A DNA stretch of 12,648 nucleotides. Origin: Bifidobacterium breve (GTDB lineage: Bacteria > Actinomycetota > Acidimicrobiia > Acidimicrobiales > Ilumatobacteraceae). Location of the stretch: positions 1 through 12,648 of the forward strand of contig CAMBWL010000016.1 in the NCBI GenBank assembly GCA_945871625.1, read 5' to 3'. Below the pieces are notes generated by a model, which did no database searches, was not told where the DNA came from, and saw only the letters and a list, made by a program, of their open reading frames with translations. The position numbers and the translations under genes are program-made. Each line of letters begins with the position of its first letter. Position 1 is the stretch's first letter. Shown here in pieces: positions 7,714 to 12,648 of this stretch.

Positions 7714-8109
7714 TTAGCGCTTTGTGTACTGTGGCGCTTTGCGCGCTTTTTTGAGACCGTACTTCTTGCTCTCTTTGCGACGTGAATCGCGAGTCAACAA
7801 GCCTGCCTTCTTCAGAGCCAGTCTTTGTGCTGGGTCTAGTTCAACAAGTGCTCGCGCGATCGCCATGCGCAATGCACCGGACTGACCGGCTATTCCGCCG
7901 CCAACAATGTCGGCATCGATGTCGTAGCTCGACTCGGTGTTGGTAATTCGCAATGCTTCAGTCGAAGAGTTGCGTTGCACTTCTGACGGAAAATATTCGG
8001 CAAACGCACGATCATTGATTTTTACAACACCAGTACCTGGTCGAAGTCGCGCACGGCAAACTGCGTTCTTGCGACGACCTGTTGTCTGAGTTAATGGCTT
8101 TGTTCCCAC
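7714..8109 (-). CDS. rpsI: 30S ribosomal protein S9
   Basis: S9 is a small-subunit head protein whose C-terminal tail reaches toward the P-site tRNA. The 131 residues contain TTGRRKNAVCRARLRPGTG near the N-terminus, the IVGGGIAGQSGALRMAIARAL segment (split by the middle of the protein), and the hallmark tail GLKKARKAPQYTKR ending in the universal KR. The start codon is GTG (8107-8109). An AAAGGA ribosome binding site 9 bp upstream supports it, and no ATG lies between it and the conserved region. It is 33 bp downstream of rplM, its usual partner, and is followed by a hairpin terminator. Confidence 0.97.
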   Translation of the reverse strand: MGTKPLTQTTGRRKNAVCRARLRPGTGVVKINDRAFAEYFPSEVQRNSSTEALRITNTESSYDIDADIVGGGIAGQSGALRMAIARALVELDPAQRLALKKAGLLTRDSRRKESKKYGLKKARKAPQYTKR

Positions 8110-8142
8110 GAGTTAGTTCCTTTTTTCTGAATTTTCTGCGAC

Positions 8143-8589
8143 TCAACGAGCCTTGGCGTGCGGAAGTTCAAACACTTTTGGTGATTGCGCTGCATGCGGA
8201 TGTTCTGCACCTGGATAAACCTGCAACTTTTTGAGCATCTGTCGACCAAGTGAACCTTTTGGCAACATGCCACGAATCGAACGACGAATTGCGTCGCCCG
8301 GTTTGCGATCTAGCAAGTTTGCATAAGTCTCAGACTTGAGACCACCTGGGTAACCCGAATAGTCATAAACCATCTCGCGATCTGCCTTGCCCGAGGTGAG
8401 CACGATCTTCGATGCGTTGATAATCACAACATGATCGCCTGTGTCCATGCTTGGTGTGTACATCGGCTTGTGTTTGCCACGCAGCAAAGTTGCGACTTCG
8501 GTGCAGAGACGACCCAGCACCAGGCCTTCGGCGTCAATGATGTGCCAGGCACGCTGCACGTCGGTCGTTTTTGCTGAATAGGTACGCAT
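8143..8589 (-). CDS. rplM: 50S ribosomal protein L13
   Basis: L13 is an early-assembly large-subunit protein. The 148-residue product starts MRTYSAK and has WHIIDAEGLVLGRL, the standard L13 opening. It continues with LRGKHKPMYTPSMDTGDHVVI, here spanning the middle of the first half, then GMLPKGSLGRQMLKKLQVYPGAEHPH near the C-terminus. The open frame extends upstream to 8637, but the ATG at 8587-8589 is chosen. It has an AAGGAA ribosome binding site 6 bp upstream, and the protein family starts exactly there. It is paired with rpsI as in most bacteria, and has its own possible promoter upstream. Confidence 0.97.
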   Translation of the reverse strand: MRTYSAKTTDVQRAWHIIDAEGLVLGRLCTEVATLLRGKHKPMYTPSMDTGDHVVIINASKIVLTSGKADREMVYDYSGYPGGLKSETYANLLDRKPGDAIRRSIRGMLPKGSLGRQMLKKLQVYPGAEHPHAAQSPKVFELPHAKAR

Positions 8590-8646
8590 TGAAAGTTCCT
8601 TAAAAAAATGTTGTTCTAGCCAGAATGCATTACACACTCGTTTTAA

Positions 8647-8675
8647 CGGCCTAGTAAGGATAGGGCCGAAACCCT
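8647..8675 (-). other. Two overlapping, mutually exclusive hairpins upstream of rplM
   Basis: On the minus strand, AGGGT-TTCG-GCCCT (8662-8675) can form a 5 bp stem with a TTCG loop. The overlapping sequence CGGCC(C)TA-TCCTTAC-TAGGCCG (8647-8668) can form a 7 bp stem with one bulged C. They share bases and cannot coexist. They would only be present in RNA reading through from truA, because the candidate promoter places its start near their downstream edge. A regulatory role is speculative. Confidence 0.3.
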
Positions 8676-8686
8676 TTAAATCACAA
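8657..8686 (-). promoter_or_regulatory. Candidate sigma-70-type promoter for rplM-rpsI
   Basis: On the minus strand TTGTGA (8681-8686) lies 18 bp before TATCCT (8657-8662). The second matches the actinobacterial TANNNT form of the -10 element. Transcription would start near 8650, giving a leader of about 60 nt with an AAGGAA ribosome binding site before rplM. The position, in the largest gap of the window between truA and rplM, fits. The match is by eye and unproven. Confidence 0.4.
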
Positions 8687-8691
8687 TTAGC

Positions 8692-8707
8692 CCCACAAAA
8701 ATATGGG
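8692..8707. other. Weak hairpin after truA
   Basis: The minus-strand sequence CCCATA-TTTT-TGTGGG can form a 6 bp stem with one wobble, 8 bp past the truA stop. No T tract follows it on that strand, so it is at best a weak terminator or processing site. Confidence 0.2.
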
Positions 8708-8715
8708 TTATTGCC

Positions 8716-9528
8716 TCAGGTGACATCACTCGGATACCCGACTTCGGTCAAAAACAGACCCTGTGGCGGGGCCAGTTGCGAAGCCTCTGCTCGATCCCCG
8801 GAACGAATCAACGCCATCATGTCGCTACTCGGACGCTTTCGTGATCCAATTTCGACGAAAGTTCCAACGAGCGATCGAACCATCTGATGACAAAAAGCAT
8901 TCGCCCGAATATCAAAACGAAACATCGACTCGCCGACCTCGCGCCAACTCGCCTGCATCACACAGCGGCGCAATGATTTCTCGCGCACGATTTCGCCAGA
9001 ACCATCTGCAAGTTCTGGGCCCTCAAGATCTGGGTCGTTGTCTGGTTTGGGCCGACGACAGAACGCCGAAAAATCATGGGTGCCAATTATCGGGTCGCAT
9101 GCCAACTGCATCGCATGCAGATTCAGCGGCGCAATCACATGCCATGAGGACGCGACCTTGAATGGGTCGGGAAAGTCGGCGTTATAGACAAAATATTGAT
9201 AGTGGCGCCAGATCGCCGAAAACCTGGCGTGAAAGTCACTCGACGCCCAGGCAATATCTTTGACGATTATTTCTGGACCGCACATCGAGTTCAGTTGCTT
9301 GCGCAAAGTCGCCAGGTCACAGTCGGCAGCAACATCACAACTAATCACCTGAGCAGTTGCGTGAACACCGGCATCGGTTCGACCAGCCGACACCACGGGT
9401 ATCGGGGTCTGAAAAATCTGTTCTAATGCCCCACCGAGCGTGCCCGCAACCGTCGCGACTTTGGGATTAATCGCAAAACCATGGAATGGTTCTCCGTTAT
9501 AGGCAACAACCAAGCGCACTCGACGCAT
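8716..9528 (-). CDS. truA: tRNA pseudouridine(38-40) synthase TruA
   Basis: TruA isomerises uridines 38, 39 and 40 in the anticodon stem of many tRNAs. The 270 residues open with RLVVAYNGEPFHGFA. The catalytic aspartate is D52 in SAGRTDAGVHA. FHARFSA (99-105) with the active-site Y110 region, HDFSAFC (151-157) and RANAFCHQMVRSLVGTF (208-224) follow in family order. The C-terminus has APPQGLFLTEVGYP. An acidic, proline-containing stretch at about 160-185 is longer than in E. coli TruA. It starts 14 bp after rplQ without a visible Shine-Dalgarno sequence, so it is probably coupled to rplQ. The rplQ-truA-rplM order is common in Gram-positive bacteria. Confidence 0.97.
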   Translation of the reverse strand: MRRVRLVVAYNGEPFHGFAINPKVATVAGTLGGALEQIFQTPIPVVSAGRTDAGVHATAQVISCDVAADCDLATLRKQLNSMCGPEIIVKDIAWASSDFHARFSAIWRHYQYFVYNADFPDPFKVASSWHVIAPLNLHAMQLACDPIIGTHDFSAFCRRPKPDNDPDLEGPELADGSGEIVREKSLRRCVMQASWREVGESMFRFDIRANAFCHQMVRSLVGTFVEIGSRKRPSSDMMALIRSGDRAEASQLAPPQGLFLTEVGYPSDVT

Positions 9529-9542
9529 CGGTTTTATTTTGA

Positions 9543-9914
9543 CTAGATCAGTTCAATGCGCGCCATTGGTGCGTTGTCACCATGGCGTGGACCAAGCTTC
9601 ATAATTCGCAAGTATCCACCATTTCGCTCCAAATATCTCGGGGCAACGACGTTGACAAGTTTGTTGGTCATTTCTTTGTCGCGCAGGTAGCTCTGAATTT
9701 GTCGGATGCGGTGTACACGCATCGGACTGGTGCCCTGTGCTTTCTTTGCCTTGGTGATCAACTTCTCGGCGATCGGGCGAAGAGCCTTGGCTTTTGACTC
9801 GGTTGTCACGATGCCTTCGGCTGCGAACAACGACGATGCCAAGTTGGCCATCATCAATTTTTCGTGCGATGAACTACCACCAAAACTTGGTCCGCGACGT
9901 GGTCTACCTGGCAT
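9543..9914 (-). CDS. rplQ: 50S ribosomal protein L17
   Basis: L17 lies near the polypeptide exit of the large subunit. The 123-residue protein shows the family core GGSSSHEKLMMANLASSLF (12-30), then VTTESKAKALRPIAEKLITKAKK. The C-terminal part has RYLERNGGYLRIMKLGPRHGDNAPMARIEL, spread over its last 35 residues, which is the normal ending. An AAGGAGA ribosome binding site lies 9 bp before the ATG. It follows rpoA by 44 bp, the standard order at the end of the alpha operon. No long C-terminal extension of the kind found in some Actinomycetota is present. Confidence 0.97.
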   Translation of the reverse strand: MPGRPRRGPSFGGSSSHEKLMMANLASSLFAAEGIVTTESKAKALRPIAEKLITKAKKAQGTSPMRVHRIRQIQSYLRDKEMTNKLVNVVAPRYLERNGGYLRIMKLGPRHGDNAPMARIELI

Positions 9915-9958
9915 ATTGAATCGTCTCCTTATTTAAATTCGTTGAATATCTCGTGCAC

Positions 9959-10891
9959 TCAGACGCGAAGTGAAAGCCCGCGCTCATCAAGCTTCTGCTT
10001 GATTTCGTCGAGGCTCTTCTGGCCAAAGTTGGTGATGTTCATCAAATCTTCTTCTGAATGAGTGAGCAACTCGCCGATTGTGTTGATCTGTCCGCGCTTC
10101 AGGCAGTTGCGAGGGCGCTCCGACAAGTCAAGATCTTCGATTGCCATGTCCAGGTCGCCTGCGCCGCTTGAGTAGCCCGAAACTTCACCAAGTTCAAGTG
10201 CAACTGGCTCTGCGGTGAGGTTCGCCACAAGATCTACAAGCGATCGCAATGTTGCGCCTGCCGAGGCAAGCGAGTCAACCGGTGTGATCGAACCATCGGT
10301 CTCGATGTCGATTATCAAATTGTCATAGTTCGTCGACTGCTCAACGCGAGTCGGCACAACTTCGAAAGTCACGCGACGAATCGGCGAGAAGATCGCATCG
10401 ATCGGGATGATGCCGATCGTCTTGCGAGCACCATCGCGATCAGACGACATGTAGCCGTTGCCGCGCTCGACGGTGAGTTCAAACACGAGTTTGCCCTTGG
10501 CCGAAAGCGTGGCAATTTTTTGTGCCTTGTTGAGAATTTCTACTTCTGGTGGACACTGAATGTCACCGGCTGTGAGGTCTAATGGACCTCGCACATCAAC
10601 ACTCAAAACGATCGGATCATTTGAAGTCGACTGCAACACGATGTCTTTCAAATTGAGAATTATCTCGGTCACATCTTGTGTGACGCCCTCAATCGTGTCG
10701 AACTCGTGCAATGCCGACTCGAACTTCACCGAAGTGATCGCCGCACCAGGAATCGATGACAGCAACATTCGACGCAACGAGTTGCCCATTGTGTGGCCAA
10801 GACCTGGCTCAAGTGGACCAACCGAAAACTTTTGACGATTGTTCTCTGGTGAGCCGATTGGTTCGACTGTTGGGCGCTGGATTACAAGCAT
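9959..10891 (-). CDS. rpoA: DNA-directed RNA polymerase subunit alpha
   Basis: The alpha subunit dimerises to start RNA polymerase assembly, and its C-terminal domain contacts promoter UP elements and activators. The N-terminal domain has FSVGPLEPGLGHTMGNSLRR (22-41) with the conserved arginines R40-R41, then LLSSIPGAAI and HEFDTIEGVTQDV. The C-terminal domain (about 245-310) has ERPRNCLKRG, with R259 and N262 matching the DNA-contacting E. coli R265 and N268. It ends with NFGQKSLDEIKQKLDERGLSL. At 310 residues it is full length. A strong AGAGGAGA ribosome binding site precedes the ATG, 30 bp after rpsD. Confidence 0.98.
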   Translation of the reverse strand: MLVIQRPTVEPIGSPENNRQKFSVGPLEPGLGHTMGNSLRRMLLSSIPGAAITSVKFESALHEFDTIEGVTQDVTEIILNLKDIVLQSTSNDPIVLSVDVRGPLDLTAGDIQCPPEVEILNKAQKIATLSAKGKLVFELTVERGNGYMSSDRDGARKTIGIIPIDAIFSPIRRVTFEVVPTRVEQSTNYDNLIIDIETDGSITPVDSLASAGATLRSLVDLVANLTAEPVALELGEVSGYSSGAGDLDMAIEDLDLSERPRNCLKRGQINTIGELLTHSEEDLMNITNFGQKSLDEIKQKLDERGLSLRV

Positions 10892-10921
10892 GATTTCTCC
10901 TCTGACCGTTATATTTTGGGG

Positions 10922-11539
10922 TTACTTCGAATAAAGCTCAACGATTAATTGTTCTCGCACAGGCACATCAATTTGCTCGCGAACAGGCAACTCACGCACG
11001 GTGACTTGCTTGCCTGCTTCGGCAACATCAAGCCACGCCACAACCTTGCGGTCAAGCGTGTCGATATTGTGCTGAATGACGATCATGTTGTCGGCCTTTG
11101 GTGAGAGCGTCAAAACTTCACCCTTTTGCAATGTGTATGACGGAATATCTACTCGCTTGCCATCAACTTTGATCAAGCCATGACTCACAAACTGGCGTGC
11201 CTGTGGGCGTGATGCTGCCCAACCTGCACGATAAACCACGTTGTCAAGACGCAACTCGAGAAGACGCAAAAGGTTTTCACCGGTTGGGCCGGTCAGACGA
11301 ACTGACCTCTTATATAGGTTGCGAAATTGGCGCTCAAGCAAGCCGTAAATGAACTTCGCCTTTTGCTTTTCTTGCATCTGGGCAAGATATTCGCTGCCTG
11401 CACCCTTGCGGCGTGAACGACCATGGTGACCAGGAGGAAACGGACGACGCTCAAGGGCTTTCGAGCCCTTGGTGTTTTCGAAAATATTGACGCCGAGACG
11501 GCGCGAGATACGAACTTTAGGACCTGTGTAACGAGCCAT
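10922..11539 (-). CDS. rpsD: 30S ribosomal protein S4 (zinc-free form)
   Basis: S4 is a primary 16S rRNA-binding protein that nucleates the small subunit body. The 205 residues begin MARYTGPKVRISRRLGVNIF. They include RRPFPPGHHGRSRRKG (31-46) and the S4 RNA-binding domain (about 93-155) with RLDNVVYRAGWAASRPQARQ and SHGLIKVDGKRVDIPSY, and end in VREQLIVELYSK. There is no cysteine anywhere, so this is the form without the N-terminal zinc site. It starts only 3 bp after the rpsK stop and lacks a clear Shine-Dalgarno sequence, so translation is probably coupled to rpsK. Confidence 0.98.
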   Translation of the reverse strand: MARYTGPKVRISRRLGVNIFENTKGSKALERRPFPPGHHGRSRRKGAGSEYLAQMQEKQKAKFIYGLLERQFRNLYKRSVRLTGPTGENLLRLLELRLDNVVYRAGWAASRPQARQFVSHGLIKVDGKRVDIPSYTLQKGEVLTLSPKADNMIVIQHNIDTLDRKVVAWLDVAEAGKQVTVRELPVREQIDVPVREQLIVELYSK

Positions 11540-11542
11540 GGG

Positions 11543-11938
11543 TTACGGTCGCTTTCGCTTTGGTTGACGGCAACCGTTGTGCGGCACCGGTGATAGATCT
11601 TTGATACCCGAAACCTCGATACCAAGGTTTTGAATTTGACGCAAAGCAGTATCACGACCCGAACCCGGACCTTTTACGTGAACTTCGGCGCGACGAAGAC
11701 CAAGTTCCATCGCTGCTCGACCGGCCTTCTCGGCGGCCATTTGTGCGGCGAACGGTGTGGACTTGCGCGAGCCACTAACGCCAACGCCACCAGACGACGC
11801 CCAAGAAATTACGTTGCCCTCGGTGTCGGTGACCGAAACAATCGTGTTGTTGAAAGTGCTCTTGATATGCACGATGCCTGATGTGACATTGCGACGCTCG
11901 CGCTTGCGCTTGCGGGTTGGTGCTTTTGGTTCGACCAT
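11543..11938 (-). CDS. rpsK: 30S ribosomal protein S11
   Basis: S11 sits on the small-subunit platform near the E site. The 131-residue protein has a basic N-terminal tail (RKRKRERR), then SGIVHIKSTFNNTIVSVTD. It continues with SGGVGVSGSRKSTPFAAQMAA, KGPGSGRDTALR and the hallmark C-terminus PVPHNGCRQPKRKRP. Length is normal. Its AAGGAAG ribosome binding site is embedded in the last codons of rpsM, which ends 2 bp before the ATG, so the two are tightly coupled. Confidence 0.98.
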   Translation of the reverse strand: MVEPKAPTRKRKRERRNVTSGIVHIKSTFNNTIVSVTDTEGNVISWASSGGVGVSGSRKSTPFAAQMAAEKAGRAAMELGLRRAEVHVKGPGSGRDTALRQIQNLGIEVSGIKDLSPVPHNGCRQPKRKRP

Positions 11939-11940
11939 GA

Positions 11941-12321
11941 CTACTTCCTTACTGCGATCTTCTTGTTAGCGACTGTCTTCTTCGGACCTTTTCGCGTACG
12001 CGCATTTGTGTGCGTGCGCTGACCACGAACCGGCAAACCTTTGCGGTGCCGAGTGCCCTGATATGAACCGATCTCGATCTTGCGCTTGATGTCCGTCTGC
12101 ACATTGCGACGACGATCACCTTCAACGCTCAAATTATTTTCGATGAACATACGAATCTTGTTGACCTCAGAGTCGGTCAAATCACGAACTCGAGTGTCCG
12201 GGTTGATGCCAGTTTCACTGCAAAGTTTTTTGGCAGTCGTGCGGCCGATACCGAATATATAGGTAAGTCCAATTTCAAGGCGCTTCTCGCGCGGAATGTC
12301 GACTCCAGAAATACGTGCCAT
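11941..12321 (-). CDS. rpsM: 30S ribosomal protein S13
   Basis: S13 lies in the small-subunit head and forms intersubunit bridges and P-site tRNA contacts. The 126 residues begin MARISGVDIPREKRLEIGLTYI and contain the helix-two-turn-helix segment FGIGRTTAKKLC. The tail GLPVRGQRTHTNARTRKGPKK is the universal S13 ending, followed by a short basic extension. A GAGAGAGA purine stretch precedes the ATG, 14 bp after rpmJ. It leads into rpsK with a 2 bp gap. Confidence 0.98.
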   Translation of the reverse strand: MARISGVDIPREKRLEIGLTYIFGIGRTTAKKLCSETGINPDTRVRDLTDSEVNKIRMFIENNLSVEGDRRRNVQTDIKRKIEIGSYQGTRHRKGLPVRGQRTHTNARTRKGPKKTVANKKIAVRK

Positions 12322-12335
12322 TTTGTCTCTCTCGC

Positions 12336-12449
12336 TCAGCCTTGACGTTGCTTATGGCGTGGGTTCTCGCAAATCACCATTACGCGGCTATGCCGACGAA
12401 TGACCTTGCACTTTTCACAAATTTTTTTTACGCTGGTTCTTACTTTCAC
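12336..12449 (-). CDS. rpmJ: 50S ribosomal protein L36 (zinc-binding form)
   Basis: L36 is a very small zinc-ribbon protein of the large subunit. The 37 codons start with GTG (12447-12449) and read MKVRTSVKKICEKC, then RRHSRVMVICENPRHKQRQG to the TGA. The four zinc ligands C11, C14, C27 and H32 are all present, so this is the zinc-dependent form. AAAGG 6 bp upstream of the GTG supports the start. It sits between infA (11 bp away) and rpsM (14 bp away), the classic infA-rpmJ-rpsM order. Confidence 0.97.
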   Translation of the reverse strand: MKVRTSVKKICEKCKVIRRHSRVMVICENPRHKQRQG

Positions 12450-12460
12450 AGCACGCCTTT

Positions 12461-12648
12461 TTATTTAAATCGATATGTAATACGACCTCTTGTGAGGTCA
12501 TACGGTGTTAGCTCTACTTGCACTTTGTCGCCAGGAAGGATTCGAATGTAGTTCATTCGCATCTTTCCCGAAATATGAGCCAAGACCGTGTGTCCGTTCT
12601 CTAACTCAACTCGAAACATTGCGTTGGGCAGGGATTCGGTAATCTTGC
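12461..12648 (-). CDS. infA: Translation initiation factor IF-1 (C-terminal part)
   Basis: IF-1 is a single OB-fold protein that binds the ribosomal A site during initiation. The gene enters from the high-coordinate edge; 61 codons and the TAA are visible, and about 11 to 12 N-terminal residues are missing. The sequence contains ITESLPNAMFRVELENGH, AHISGKMRMNYIRILPGDKV and the ending VELTPYDLTRGRITYRFK, all diagnostic for bacterial IF-1. It begins the visible part of the alpha-operon run and is 11 bp upstream of rpmJ. Confidence 0.97.
   Translation of the reverse strand, partial: KITESLPNAMFRVELENGHTVLAHISGKMRMNYIRILPGDKVQVELTPYDLTRGRITYRFK

Noticed and set aside
8590..8637. Upstream extension of rplM by 16 codons to an earlier ATG
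   Set aside because: The extra residues do not resemble L13, and the ATG at 8589 has a good AAGGAA site 6 bp upstream and matches the family start.
11293..11655. Minus-strand open frame of 120 codons overlapping rpsD and rpsK
   Set aside because: It is an out-of-frame reading across two clear ribosomal protein genes.
1..12648. A novel defence, mobile or CRISPR-type system
   Set aside because: Every sizeable stretch is accounted for by housekeeping genes in a conserved order; no direct-repeat array, transposase, integrase or toxin-antitoxin pair is visible.

Overview
The window is one unbroken set of genes on the minus strand. Read in transcription order, from high to low coordinates, it runs infA (partial) - rpmJ - rpsM - rpsK - rpsD - rpoA - rplQ - truA - rplM - rpsI - glmM - glmS - acpS - alr - tsaE - tsaB - rimI (partial). 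This is the alpha-operon end of the ribosomal protein cluster joined to cell-wall precursor and tRNA t6A-modification genes, an order characteristic of Actinomycetota chromosomes. The roughly balanced base composition and the very long GlmS suggest a lower-GC lineage such as Acidimicrobiia (for example freshwater or marine Ilumatobacter-like groups). That taxonomic placement is inference; no rRNA gene is present to confirm it.

Region 1 (about 12648-8716) carries translation and transcription core genes: IF-1, L36, S13, S11, S4, RNA polymerase alpha, L17 and the tRNA pseudouridine synthase TruA. Spacings are 2 to 44 bp, so this is probably one transcript. Region 2 (8715-7681) starts with the largest gap in the window (126 bp), which holds a possible promoter and small hairpins. 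It continues with rplM-rpsI and ends in a likely intrinsic terminator.

Region 3 (7619-2488) holds glmM and glmS, which act in sequence to make glucosamine-1-phosphate for UDP-GlcNAc and peptidoglycan. They are followed by acpS (activates acyl carrier protein); alr (D-alanine for peptidoglycan) begins at 2472. Region 4 (1333-1) holds tsaE, tsaB and the start of a probable rimI, belonging to tRNA t6A synthesis and N-terminal acetylation. Genes in regions 3 and 4 are separated by 5 to 27 bp or overlap by 4 bp.

Nearly everything is ordinary housekeeping. The one striking object is GlmS: 1136 residues against about 608 in E. coli. It appears to have two insertions in the glutaminase domain, one before the catalytic tail, and about 200 residues after the lysine-bearing motif that normally ends the protein. 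I see no mobile element, CRISPR array, tRNA, phage gene or defence system. No gene-free stretch exceeds 126 bp.
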